Below, in pieces: positions 8,353 through 16,967 of a stretch of 64,000 bases of DNA. A program made the position numbers and the translations under genes. The notes under the pieces are model-generated. The model was not told the origin of the DNA, did not search any database, and saw only the letters and a list, made by a program, of their open reading frames with translations. The stretch lies in assembly GCA_016706565.1 (NCBI GenBank), contig JADJJI010000004.1:186001-250000 (forward strand), in the 5' to 3' direction. Each line of letters begins with the position of its first letter. Within the stretch, counting starts at the first letter, position 1. Origin of the DNA: Piscinibacter sp. (GTDB lineage Bacteria; Pseudomonadota; Gammaproteobacteria; Burkholderiales; Burkholderiaceae_C).

Positions 8353-9465
8353 ATGAACCACCTGCCCGGCCTGGATCTGCTGCGCGCCATTGCCATCGTC
8401 TGGGTGATGCTCTTCCACTCTTTTCTCGTCGGCGGGCTGGGGGCGGACTTCACCTGGTTGTCGCGCTTCGGTTGGGCCGGCGTGGACATCTTCTTCGTGC
8501 TCAGCGGCTTCCTGATCGGCTCGCAGGTGCTTCAGCAGCTTCAGCGCAATGGATCGGTCTCGCTGAGCGGCTTCTATGCGCGGCGCGCCTGGCGCATCCT
8601 GCCGGCGTTTGCGGTGGTGCTCGCGCTCTACGTGGCCTTTCCGGCGCTGCGCGAGGTGCCGGGGCTGCAGCCGTGGTGGCAGTTCGCTACCTTCACGATG
8701 AACCTGCTGATCGACTATGAACGCAACGCGGCCTTCTCGCATGCCTGGTCGCTGTGCGTGGAGGAGCACTTCTATCTGGTCTTTCCGCTGCTGGCCTGGG
8801 CGCTGTCGCGCCGATGCAGCGTGCCTCGACTTCTGGCTCTCTGCGCGGCCGTGATGCTGGGCGGCATCGCGCTGCGCGGCACCACCTGGCTGCACTTCGC
8901 GGCGTTCGATCCGCCGCGCAACTGGTTCATCGAGGAGATCTACTACCCGACGTGGATGCGGCTGGACGGCCTGCTCGTGGGCGTGATGCTGGCCAGCCTG
9001 CGCGTCTACCGGCCGCAGCGCTGGGAGAGGCTGCAGCAGCATGCCAATGCCGGCTTGCTGGGCGGCATGCTGATGTGCGCCGTGGCGCTCTGGCTGTTTC
9101 GCGAGCGCACCGGGCTGCTCGCCAACACACTGGGCTGGCCGGTGCTGTCGGCCGGGCTCGGGTTGCTGGTGTTTGCCGGGGCGGGCCGCCGCAGCTTGAT
9201 CGGCCGCTGGCCCGTGCCGGGCATGGCCTGGCTCGCCGCGATCTCCTACAGCCTGTACCTGAGCCACAAGATCGCGCTGCATGTCGTGCACGTGACGCTG
9301 GCACCGTCGCTGGAGGGTTCGCGCGTGCTGATGTTCCTGAGCTACGCGCTGGCGGTGCTGCTGCTCGGCGCGCTGCTGCACTACTCGGTCGAGCGCCCGT
9401 TCCTGCGCTGGCGCGACCGGCGGCAGGGCACGCGCTTTACTGCCGCGTCACCCTCCGCCGGGTAG
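8353..9465 (+). CDS. Acyltransferase family 3 (OafA/YrhL-like) membrane protein
   Basis: 370-residue polytopic membrane protein starting MNHLPGLDLLRAIAIVWVML. The N-terminal LDLLRAIAI and GVDIFFVLSGFLIG, and SLCVEEHFYLVFPLL in the middle, are signatures of acyltransferase-3 proteins that transfer acyl groups to polysaccharides or lipids. About ten hydrophobic segments are visible. The ATG at 8353 is the first Met with family-like sequence; the frame upstream (to 8104) is not protein-like. It is divergent from hupS with no obvious link to it. The substrate cannot be told. Confidence 0.85.
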   Translation: MNHLPGLDLLRAIAIVWVMLFHSFLVGGLGADFTWLSRFGWAGVDIFFVLSGFLIGSQVLQQLQRNGSVSLSGFYARRAWRILPAFAVVLALYVAFPALREVPGLQPWWQFATFTMNLLIDYERNAAFSHAWSLCVEEHFYLVFPLLAWALSRRCSVPRLLALCAAVMLGGIALRGTTWLHFAAFDPPRNWFIEEIYYPTWMRLDGLLVGVMLASLRVYRPQRWERLQQHANAGLLGGMLMCAVALWLFRERTGLLANTLGWPVLSAGLGLLVFAGAGRRSLIGRWPVPGMAWLAAISYSLYLSHKIALHVVHVTLAPSLEGSRVLMFLSYALAVLLLGALLHYSVERPFLRWRDRRQGTRFTAASPSAG

Positions 9466-9924
9466 TGCGGGCGTCTCAGAAAACCAAGCGATTGGTCCTG
9501 CCGCTCCCGGCCACAAGCGGTCCCTCGTTGCTTCGCCTGAGACCCGACAGTCAGCGGACGCGCAGCAAGGGTTTGACGTCAACCAGGGACTGTGGCCCTC
9601 GCCAAATGACGTCCTGATCGCCTTGGCGGTCAATTCTCGAACGAAAGGCGGAGGGATCAGTGCCTTTGCGGCAAGGTGCCGCACGGCCAACGTTTCCAGC
9701 GAGCGTCAGGGATGCCGCCAGGCTGCGAGCACGAGCCGCTCCAACGCCGCCACAATGGTGCGTGCCGGTCAACTTCGACGCTAGGCAGCACACAGAACCA
9801 GCGTGCCTCCTCACAGCTTTCAGATGCATTTGAACGCAACGGTAGAACGGATCGCTGGATCCCGAGCGAGTCGGGTGGCAAGATGGCACGCAGGCAATCA
9901 AGCCGGGTCCGGGAGACTGACGCT
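9466..9924. other. 459-bp intergenic region, left flank of the low-GC island
   Basis: GC content falls from about 70% to about 60% here. The frame of the downstream gene stays open back to 9676, but that stretch has no protein-like composition and no good ribosome site. No tRNA, direct repeat or recombinase gene was seen. It probably holds the promoter of the 9925 gene, though no confident -35/-10 pair was found. Confidence 0.4.
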
Positions 9925-11856
9925 ATGTCCGCATGCGAGGCGCCTGGGGCGACATCCATCCGCGTTGCGCTAAACCTGCCTTTTCCTGCTGCCGAGGCGG
10001 CCGCGTGTCTGTTGTTCCCCGAGGTTGCGGCCTACTGGATCGGACGAGACTGCAACTTGAGCTCGCAGTTGTTCGAGCGCGTGCATCTTCCGATGTGGAC
10101 GTTCTCGCAGTCCGGTCGAGTCCAATTCGATGACTTGCGAAGCGGCAGAGTTGTTGAGTCCGATTGGTCTGTCGCAGTCGAGGGCAAGGCTTACTACCTG
10201 GTGACCGAGTTCGACGCTGCAGTTTCTCCCGCATCAGCGCCTGCGCCGGTTGCTGATTCCACTTCAGCGGATCTGACGCCACAGCCCCCCGCGGAAAGCC
10301 GTGGTGCGCCACAGCCACCACAACGCGTCGCGTTCCGTCTCTCGTATTGCACCGATACCAGCAGTCGGCTGCGCATAGAACACAGCGGTTTGCTGCTTCT
10401 TCGCGATCGCAGAGCCGCCGTGAAGATTTGGCAGGGCGCGCTGCGCCGGCTCGAGCGCCTCATGACCCGGTGCATGCGCAGCTTTCGACATGATCGGCAG
10501 GCCGTCATCCTGGTTCACGGCATCGGCGAGCAACGACCTGGTCAGCTGCTGCGCGAATTCATCTCCAACGTCTTCGACCACCGAGCCGGCGAGAGGTACT
10601 ACATCAAACCGGATCTTGTCTCCTCCCTTTTCGAAATGCGCATGGCCAGCGTCCCGCGCATCGACGGGCAGCGTCCGACAACGGATGTCTACGAGCTGTA
10701 CTGGGCGCACCTTATCCGCGACACGACGATTACTCAGGTTTGCGGCTGGATGCTGCGCCTTCTCTTGTCGAAGGACACAAAGATCCCACAGACGCTCCTT
10801 CGATTGGTTTGGATCGTGCGCGTGGTGCTCGTTGTGGCGCTTGCGCTGGTCGCGTGGACGGCGACCAAGGACATCTCCGGCTGGCTCAAGGTCTTTGCAG
10901 GCGGAGCCTTCGTCGCGCTGCCAAGTCTGCTGGCGATCGGCATGAAGGCACTGCGCGACGAGTACCTCGTCAACTTCGCCGGAGATGCGGCCCGATATCT
11001 GGAGCCGCGAGCTGACAACGTTTCCAGGCGACAGGAGATTCGAGAAGCTGGCGCCAAGCTGATCGAGGCGCTCCACGAGAAGCGCCGCTATGAGCGCATA
11101 GTCGTCTACGCGCATAGCTTGGGCAGCGTCATCGCCTACGACATCCTTAGCAATGCCTGGGCACGGCATTCACGGACGCGCGACCCGGTGGCGCGCACCA
11201 GCAGCAGGGCGTTGCGCGCCCTGGAGGATCTGTTGAACAAGCATTCATGCCCCCAGCCGGCACCCGACATCGATGCCGTCCAGGGCATGCAGCATGCGGC
11301 GTGGGCCGAGTACCGGCACAACGGCTTTCAGTGGCGAGTCACCGACTTCGTGACGGTCGGCTCGCCGCTGGCCCATGCGCGCTGGCTGCTGAATCTGGAT
11401 GTGAAGACAGAGTTCGCCGACCTGGTTCGCGAGCGCTCGTTACCAACCTGCCCGCCTGTGACGGAAGAAATCAATGGCCCCGCGAAGTCGGAAAAGCGCA
11501 AGGTCTTCACGTTCACCCACGCGTATGCCGACCCGGACAACTCGCGCGCAAAGCGATCGGTCCAGGTTCCGCACCACGGAGGTCTGTTCGCGCTAACGCG
11601 CTGGACCAATCTCTTCTTTCCCTACCGAGGCCTCGTCGACGGCGATCCGGTGGCGGGCCCGGTGGCGCCGTGCTTTGGCCACTGGGTTAAGGATGTCAGC
11701 CTTCGGCTCACCAAGGGGTTCGCCCACTGCCGCTACACGGATCGATCGCTCGAACCGCAGGCAGTCGAGCAGGTTCGTCTCGCGTTGAATCTGCCGATGC
11801 GCAGGCCGCTCGCCGAGCATCTGCCAGCCAAGCTGCATCCAACGGTCTTGCAGTAG
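9925..11856 (+). CDS. Predicted membrane-associated alpha/beta-hydrolase-like protein, function unknown
   Basis: 643 residues from the ATG at 9925, which follows GGGAGACTGACGCT; ATGs at 9883 and 9676 are possible longer starts. Residues 1-100 form an unrecognised domain, 101-135 a Pro/Ala/Ser linker. A hydrolase core begins at 193 with AVILVHGIGEQRPGQ (HG oxyanion-type motif), and the nucleophile elbow is AHSLGS (S398). Two membrane helices (about 293-312 and 319-340) are inserted between them. Later segments contain VTDFVTVGSPLAHARWL and PHHGGLFALTRWTNLFFPYRG, the latter with a candidate catalytic His. The build resembles lipase-like hydrolases that recognise a membrane substrate. It pairs with the metallophosphoesterase downstream in a low-GC island. 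I do not recognise a named family. Confidence 0.7.
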   Translation: MSACEAPGATSIRVALNLPFPAAEAAACLLFPEVAAYWIGRDCNLSSQLFERVHLPMWTFSQSGRVQFDDLRSGRVVESDWSVAVEGKAYYLVTEFDAAVSPASAPAPVADSTSADLTPQPPAESRGAPQPPQRVAFRLSYCTDTSSRLRIEHSGLLLLRDRRAAVKIWQGALRRLERLMTRCMRSFRHDRQAVILVHGIGEQRPGQLLREFISNVFDHRAGERYYIKPDLVSSLFEMRMASVPRIDGQRPTTDVYELYWAHLIRDTTITQVCGWMLRLLLSKDTKIPQTLLRLVWIVRVVLVVALALVAWTATKDISGWLKVFAGGAFVALPSLLAIGMKALRDEYLVNFAGDAARYLEPRADNVSRRQEIREAGAKLIEALHEKRRYERIVVYAHSLGSVIAYDILSNAWARHSRTRDPVARTSSRALRALEDLLNKHSCPQPAPDIDAVQGMQHAAWAEYRHNGFQWRVTDFVTVGSPLAHARWLLNLDVKTEFADLVRERSLPTCPPVTEEINGPAKSEKRKVFTFTHAYADPDNSRAKRSVQVPHHGGLFALTRWTNLFFPYRGLVDGDPVAGPVAPCFGHWVKDVSLRLTKGFAHCRYTDRSLEPQAVEQVRLALNLPMRRPLAEHLPAKLHPTVLQ

Positions 11857-12370
11857 GAACCGGTGCTGCCAGTGCGCCGGAGCTTCATGCCGGGCGGGGC
11901 ATGAAACAGAAGAGTGCGTGACTCGCGGCTACAGCTGGCAGCGACGGCAGTGTAGACGAACGCGCACTGGCTTCGACAGCCTCAGTGTCAAGCGTTCTCA
12001 CACGGCCTCAGCCGAGTCCGGGATCGCGCTGATGTCGCCGCAAGTTGACCTTGGCCGGCGGGTCGGTCGAATCGAACGTCAGGTTCCTCGCACGGACTCG
12101 CACTCACACATTCGGCCAGGAGCTGTCGTCAACGAACGTCTGCTTGAAGGTGTGCATCAACCACCGTCCAACGGCATCGCATTCAATGCCTTGCATCCGC
12201 CTTGGCGAGTTCCACCATGCACGCCTGCATTGTGAAACCATTGGGACGGCGACCAAGCGGCTACAGCCGGGCGAATCAAGTTCTGCCACCGATGCCGACA
12301 TCGACTAGGGAGTGACAGGCGCCATATCGAGCACTCGAATGCTGGCGCAGGTGCCTTTTGGGAGTTCGAT
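11857..12370. other. 514-bp non-coding gap inside the island
   Basis: Separates the two island genes and is unusually long for this window, where most neighbours overlap or nearly touch. It contains the 22-bp hairpin at 11884-11905 and no ORF with convincing character. A minus-strand frame ending at 12104 (about 12104-12301) reads like a possible decayed gene end but cannot be assigned. A Shine-Dalgarno for the next gene (GGGAG) ends the gap. Confidence 0.4.
11884..11905. terminator. Hairpin after the hydrolase-like gene
   Basis: Perfect 8-bp arms TTCATGCC (11884-11891) and GGCATGAA (11898-11905) with loop GGGCGG, 27 bp after the stop codon. There is no T-run after it, so it is not a classical intrinsic terminator; a transcript-end or processing structure is possible. 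Confidence 0.4.
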
Positions 12371-13870
12371 ATGTGCTTCGTGTTCCCCGTCAAGTTCGTC
12401 AACCTTGCCGTTTTCCTCACAACGAAGTCCACGCGCGTCCCGCGCGTGGAAGCTAGGCCGCTTCGCCAGTTCCTGGAGAACGTTGCCAACGAAGGTCAGA
12501 CGCGGACCTGGACATCGGAAGGCCGCGCCCAACTCGCGGCCGCAGCCGAGGAGTCACTACAGCTTCTGGGCCGAGAGGAGTCGAACGTCCTGCTCAAGCC
12601 AGCGCGCCTCGCTGCGATCACCGCGCCGGTGCGGGCATTGTTCGAGAAGCACATGCTCTTCGCTCTTCCGGCGGGCGGCGGGCACGGCAGCCTGGCCGCA
12701 CATAAGCTCAACGCTGCACTGCACTACATGGCTGCCGCGTCAGGAAAGCATGCTTTGGTACTCATTCCCGACGTCTACGATGACCGGTGGAGTCGCACCA
12801 TCGTCGATCCGATGCCGGCCGTGGAACTCTTGTGCAGCTACGTCGAACAGTGGCCGGGTGTGTTGTTTTGGTCGAGCAGCGGCACGGCGGCATTCGCAGG
12901 ACTGGAGGATGTGATGCCCTTGTATTCGCAGCTCGAGACGCACTTCGAAGGAGGGCTCGACGCGATAGATCGAATACTGCAGACGCATCGCCCGAGGAAG
13001 CGCTCCAGGCGAATCCTTCATCTGAGCGATCTCCACTTCGGCACACCTGCGGCGCAGCGAAACCTGGAATGCCTCCGCGAGGGTGTGATTGCGGAGTCTC
13101 ACGACATCTCACGCGTCGTCATTACCGGCGACCTGATCGACACGCCCCGTGACGCGGATGACGATGACTTTGCAGAGTTCAAGGAGTTCCGGCGTTGGTT
13201 GTCCACACAGGTTGGTAAGGACGTGATCGTCGTACCCGGCAATCACGACCAGCGTTGGCGCGGCAACAGACTCGGATTTCTGGGAGACAACAAGAGCGCC
13301 GTCGCCGACTTGGCATGGCAAAGGGCCGTGGCAGATGATGATCTGATGTGCAGCTTCCTTTGCCTGGATTCGTCGCGCGACGGGAGTTCTGCGCGCGGAA
13401 AGCTCTCGCAAGCCCAACTGGATGACGTGGCTAACGAGTTCGAAGCACTGTGTGCCCGTGAGCCGGCAGCGAAGTCCTATCGCCGCGTGGCTGTCTTGCA
13501 CCACCATCCCAGGAGCTACAGCCAACATGAGGATCTGCTGGTTCAGCCACTAGTTGAGGGCGGCCTTCTGGACCAGGAATCCTTGCTCGGCCTTGTAGAT
13601 GCCGAACGGTTTCTGGCCTGGTGCAGCCGCCTGGAAATCAGCGTGGTGCTGCACGGGCACAAGCATCTGCAACGTTTGCGGCCAGGCCGAGCCTCGGAGC
13701 CAGCTATCGTGGGTTGCGGCACCTCTCTCGGGGCCGAGAACAAGCCCCTGTCCTATAACCTGCTGACTGTCGATCCACTAACGCGGCGCGTATCGGTCGC
13801 AATGTATTCGGATGATGGACATCAGGGAGGATTCAGAAATCTCGCCAGTTCTGTCGTGCATCTCAGCTGA
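12371..13870 (+). CDS. Metallophosphoesterase (calcineurin-like) with an unknown N-terminal domain
   Basis: 499 residues; the ATG at 12371 has GGGAG 7 nt upstream. The C-terminal half carries a full calcineurin-like dimetal set: HLSDLHFG (D220, H222), TGDLID (D254), PGNHDQ (N291, H292), LHHHP (377-379) and HGHKH (428-432). The N-terminal 210 residues match no family I recognise and include FALPAGGGHGSLAAH (98-111) and a predicted alpha/beta segment ALVLIPDVYDD. Such enzymes cleave phosphomono- or phosphodiesters (nucleotides, nucleic acids, lipids); the substrate is unknown. No signal peptide, so cytoplasmic. GC content (about 60%) matches the upstream hydrolase-like gene and differs from the rest of the window. 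Confidence 0.85.
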   Translation: MCFVFPVKFVNLAVFLTTKSTRVPRVEARPLRQFLENVANEGQTRTWTSEGRAQLAAAAEESLQLLGREESNVLLKPARLAAITAPVRALFEKHMLFALPAGGGHGSLAAHKLNAALHYMAAASGKHALVLIPDVYDDRWSRTIVDPMPAVELLCSYVEQWPGVLFWSSSGTAAFAGLEDVMPLYSQLETHFEGGLDAIDRILQTHRPRKRSRRILHLSDLHFGTPAAQRNLECLREGVIAESHDISRVVITGDLIDTPRDADDDDFAEFKEFRRWLSTQVGKDVIVVPGNHDQRWRGNRLGFLGDNKSAVADLAWQRAVADDDLMCSFLCLDSSRDGSSARGKLSQAQLDDVANEFEALCAREPAAKSYRRVAVLHHHPRSYSQHEDLLVQPLVEGGLLDQESLLGLVDAERFLAWCSRLEISVVLHGHKHLQRLRPGRASEPAIVGCGTSLGAENKPLSYNLLTVDPLTRRVSVAMYSDDGHQGGFRNLASSVVHLS

Positions 13871-14120
13871 CAGGGTTACGTCCATTGTCAATGCTTCAAC
13901 TGCTTTGACCACAGCGAACGGAAGCAAGCAGTCGTTCGCCGGAGCGATTGAGCCAACGTCCGCTGCTTGGAGGAAGCAACTACTGGCGATGCCGGCCAGG
14001 AAGAGGCACAGGCCGCCGCCGCCGCGAGCAGTCGCTCCGGACTCGCTGGTTGCCGGCGGCCGGCACCCGCTGCCTCATCCACGAGTGGTGGGTCGCCACG
14101 AACTCAGCGCAGGTGACCCT

Positions 14121-15023
14121 TCATCGCCCGATGCTTCGGCCCGATCTCGCCGCCTCGCCGTGGAGCCAGGCGAGGAAGGCTTCGACCGGCGGCCTCCGAG
14201 CATGACGGGCTGGATACACCGCGAAATGGGCCTTCACCCTGATGGCCTTGTCCAGCCCGAACACCGGCCTGAGCCTGCCCTCCGCCAGATGCTGCTCGGC
14301 GTTGGTGGTGCTCTCCAGCGCCACTCCCAATCCTTGCGTCGCGGCGTCGAGTGACATCTGCGCGCGATCGAAGCGCAGCGAGTAGCGATCCGGCGCCCGC
14401 AGGTCGGCGAAGCGCTTCAGCCAGTCGGACCACTGCACCACGCTGACGTTGCTCTGGATCAGCGGCACCTCGAGCAGCTGCGCGATGCGCTTGAGCCGGT
14501 GCTCGCGGACGAAGGCCGGGCTCGCCAGCGGCACGATGCGCTCCTCGAACAGAGGCTCCACCACCAGGTCGCCCCACTGCGGCACGCCGTAGCGGATGTC
14601 GAGGTCGGCCTGGCCCAGCGCGAAGTCGCTGTGCGTGTGGGCGGCAGAGAGGTTCAGCGAGATGTCCGGGTGCGCCTCCGCGAAGCGGCGCAGGCGCGGC
14701 ATCAGCCACAGGCTCGCCAGCGTCGGCGCCGAGTGCACGTACAGGCTGTTGCCCACGCCCTGGCGCAGGTCGTCGGTCGCCGAGGCGATCGCCTTCAGGG
14801 CGCCGGCCACGCGCTCGAGGTACTGCTCGCCGGCCACGCTCAGCCGCACGCCGTGCGCGCTTCGCTCGAACAGCTTCACGCCGAGGTCCGACTCGAGCCG
14901 TGCGACCTGGTGGCTGATCGCCGAAGCCGTGAGGTGAAGTTCAGCGGCGGCCACCGCGAAGCTGCGCCGCCGCGCGACCGCCTCGAAGGCCAGCAGGTTG
15001 GTGACGGGGGGCAGGGAGGCCAT
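14121..15023 (-). CDS. LysR-family transcriptional regulator (GcvA-like)
   Basis: 300 residues from the ATG at 15023, which is preceded by GAGGGTC; a GTG at 15038 in the same frame is less likely. The N-terminal winged helix reads NLLAFEAVARRRSFAVAAAE followed by LTASAISHQVARLE, the classical LysR DNA-binding helix. The effector domain contains DLDIRYGVPQWGDLVVEPLF, as in GcvA-type regulators. It is transcribed away from the SDR-TRAP-transketolase operon, and a 17-bp perfect dyad lies between them. It probably controls that operon in response to its substrate. Confidence 0.92.
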   Translation of the reverse strand: MASLPPVTNLLAFEAVARRRSFAVAAAELHLTASAISHQVARLESDLGVKLFERSAHGVRLSVAGEQYLERVAGALKAIASATDDLRQGVGNSLYVHSAPTLASLWLMPRLRRFAEAHPDISLNLSAAHTHSDFALGQADLDIRYGVPQWGDLVVEPLFEERIVPLASPAFVREHRLKRIAQLLEVPLIQSNVSVVQWSDWLKRFADLRAPDRYSLRFDRAQMSLDAATQGLGVALESTTNAEQHLAEGRLRPVFGLDKAIRVKAHFAVYPARHARRPPVEAFLAWLHGEAARSGRSIGR

Positions 15024-15042
15024 CGGGTTGACCCTCACGTTG

Positions 15043-15059
15043 GATGACGAAACGTCATC
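15043..15059. promoter_or_regulatory. Probable LysR operator (GATGACG AAA CGTCATC)
   Basis: Perfect 7-bp inverted repeat with a 3-bp centre. It contains the LysR T-N11-A core (T15045 to A15057). It sits 20 bp upstream of the regulator ATG and about 90 bp upstream of the divergent SDR start, the usual place for a LysR site controlling both genes. Confidence 0.7.
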
Positions 15060-15146
15060 TTAGGGTGAAAAAACATCGCTTGTCGTCAAGCCGCTCGGCG
15101 CCGACCATTCGCAGCACGTTCCCACACGAACCCGGAGATGGAAGAC

Positions 15147-15895
15147 ATGCTGCTCAAGGACAAGGTTGCCGTGATCACCGGTGGCGCCGGCATCAACGGC
15201 CTCGGCTATGCCACCGCACGCCAGATGGCCGCCCAGGGGGCCCGCGTGGTGATCCTGGACCTGGCCCGCGCCGAGCCCGCCACCGCGGCGGCGCGCCTGG
15301 GCGAGGGCCACCTCGGCCTGGTCGCCGACGTGACCGACAAGGCGGCCTGCGAGGCCGCCGCCGCCGCGGTGCTGAAGGCCTACGGCCGCATCGACATCCT
15401 CGTCAACAACGCCGGCATCACGCAGCCGGTGAAGACGCTGGAGATCACCGGCGCCGACTACGACCGCATCCTCGACGTCAGCCTGCGCGGCACGCTGTAC
15501 ATGTCGCAGGCGGCGCTGCCGGCCATGCGCCAGCAGCGGTCGGGTTCCATCGTCTGCATCTCGTCGGTCTCGGCGCAGCGCGGCGGCGGCATCTTCGGCG
15601 GCCCGCACTACTCGGCGGCCAAGGCCGGCGTGCTCGGCCTGGCGCGTGCGATGGCGCGCGAGTTCGGGCCGACAACATCCGCGTCAACTGCATCACCCCG
15701 GGCCTGATCGAGACCGACATCACCGCGGGCAAGCTGTCCGACGCGAAGAAGGCCGAGATCAACTCGACCATCCCGCTGGCCCGCCTGGGCCGTGCCGACG
15801 ACGTGGCCGGTGCCTGCGTGTTCCTCGCCAGCGAACTGTCCGCCTACTGCACCGGCATCACGCTCGACGTGAACGGCGGCATGTTGATCCACTGA
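15147..15895 (+). pseudogene. SDR-family dehydrogenase (FabG-like), one-base frameshift
   Basis: Two frames together encode a complete SDR of about 249 residues: TGGAGINGLG NAD(P)-binding loop, NNAG, and the YSAAK active site. After AREFG the frame breaks. At 15669-15670 the sequence has GGGCC where GGGCCC would restore GPDNIRVNCITPGLIETDI and the proper C-terminus (DVNGGMLIH). The ATG at 15147 has GGAG at good spacing; ATG 15138 overlaps that site. Composition and similarity are intact on both sides of the break, so a sequencing error or a very recent mutation are both possible. It leads the TRAP/transketolase operon and probably oxidises an alcohol group of the imported substrate. Confidence 0.85.
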
Positions 15896-15930
15896 TCCCT
15901 CCACCACCACACCCCAGGAGACAAGCGACC

Positions 15931-16920
15931 ATGCATCGCCAGACTTTCGTTCGCACCCTGCTCGCCGCCGCGGCCGGCGCTTTCTGCCTCGCCGGCGCAC
16001 AGGCACAGGCCGTGAAGCTGACCCTCGGCCACGGCGCTGCCGTCGGCAACCCGCGCCATGAGGCGGCCGTCAAGTTCGCCGAGGTCGTGAAGGCCCGATC
16101 GGGCGGCCGCATCGAGGTGCAGGTGGCGCCCTCGGCACAGCTCGGCGACGACGCCGCGATGGTGACCGCGCTGCGCACCGGCGCGCTCGACATGAGCGCC
16201 AACTCGCAGGGCGCGGTGGCCAACGCGGTGCCCGAGTACGCCGCGTTCGGCATGCCGTTCCTGTTCTCCAGCCCGGCAGCGGCCTTCAAGCTGCTCGACG
16301 GCCCGCTCGGCAAGGAGCTGGCCGACAAGTCGGCCGAGAAGGGCCTGGTGCTGCTGGGCACCTGGGACAACGGCATCCGCCAGATGACCAACAGCAAGCG
16401 CCCAATCGGCAAGGTCGAGGACATGAAGGGCCTGAAGATGCGCGTGCCGCCCGACGCGACGCTGGTGGACATCATGAAGTCGCTGGGCGCCGAGTCGCAG
16501 CAGATCAAGTTCGCCGAGCTCTACGTGGCGCTGCAGCAGGGCGTGGTCGATGGCCAGGAGAACCCGCTGGTCAACATCCACGCGAGCAAGCTCTACGAAG
16601 TGCAGAAGCACCTGGCGCTGACCAACCATCAGTTCCAGATGACGCCCTTCCTGATGAGCAAGCGCAGCTGGGACAAGCTGAGCGACGCCGACAGGAAGGC
16701 CGTGCAGGAAGCCGCCGCCGAGGCAACCGCGCTGCAGCGCAAGCTGTCGGCCGAGGCCGACGACAAGCTGCTCGCCGAGCTCAAGGCCAAGGGCGTGCAG
16801 GTGACGACGCCGGACAAAGCTGCCTTCGCCAAGGCCACCGCCGACGTCACGGCGAAGTGGGAAGCCGGCCCGATCGGCGCCTACGTGAAGAAGGTCGTCG
16901 CCGCCGCGCAGGCGCAGTGA
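15931..16920 (+). CDS. dctP: TRAP transporter solute-binding protein (DctP family)
   Basis: 329 residues; ATG 15931 follows CAGGAGACAAGCGACC. A signal peptide ends near AGAQA (about 25). The conserved arginine that binds a substrate carboxylate is R171 in KGLKMRVPPDATLVD. The family motifs EVQVAPSAQLGDD and GVVDGQENPLVNI are present. The ligand is probably a carboxylated compound such as a sugar acid or hydroxy acid; the exact one cannot be read. It is followed by a GC-rich hairpin, then DctQ and DctM. Confidence 0.95.
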   Translation: MHRQTFVRTLLAAAAGAFCLAGAQAQAVKLTLGHGAAVGNPRHEAAVKFAEVVKARSGGRIEVQVAPSAQLGDDAAMVTALRTGALDMSANSQGAVANAVPEYAAFGMPFLFSSPAAAFKLLDGPLGKELADKSAEKGLVLLGTWDNGIRQMTNSKRPIGKVEDMKGLKMRVPPDATLVDIMKSLGAESQQIKFAELYVALQQGVVDGQENPLVNIHASKLYEVQKHLALTNHQFQMTPFLMSKRSWDKLSDADRKAVQEAAAEATALQRKLSAEADDKLLAELKAKGVQVTTPDKAAFAKATADVTAKWEAGPIGAYVKKVVAAAQAQ

Positions 16921-16926
16921 CCCCGC

Positions 16927-16947
16927 GCGGGCGCCGCCGGCGCCCGC
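16927..16947. promoter_or_regulatory. Intercistronic hairpin after dctP
   Basis: Perfect 9-bp arms GCGGGCGCC and GGCGCCCGC with a 3-nt loop, starting 6 bp after the dctP stop and 20 bp before dctQ. There is no U-tract. Such stems after a binding-protein gene commonly stabilise the upstream message so the binding protein is made in excess; that role is inferred. Confidence 0.6.
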
Positions 16948-16967
16948 GACACAACAAGGAGACAACG

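Noticed and set aside
9466-14120. Prophage or integrative element around the low-GC island
   Set aside because: No integrase, transposase, tRNA or flanking direct repeat was seen; only base composition and odd gene content support transfer.
13812-14354. 180-codon frame after the metallophosphoesterase
   Set aside because: It starts inside the phosphoesterase gene and runs antisense into the LysR gene; low-complexity Arg/Pro/Ser product.
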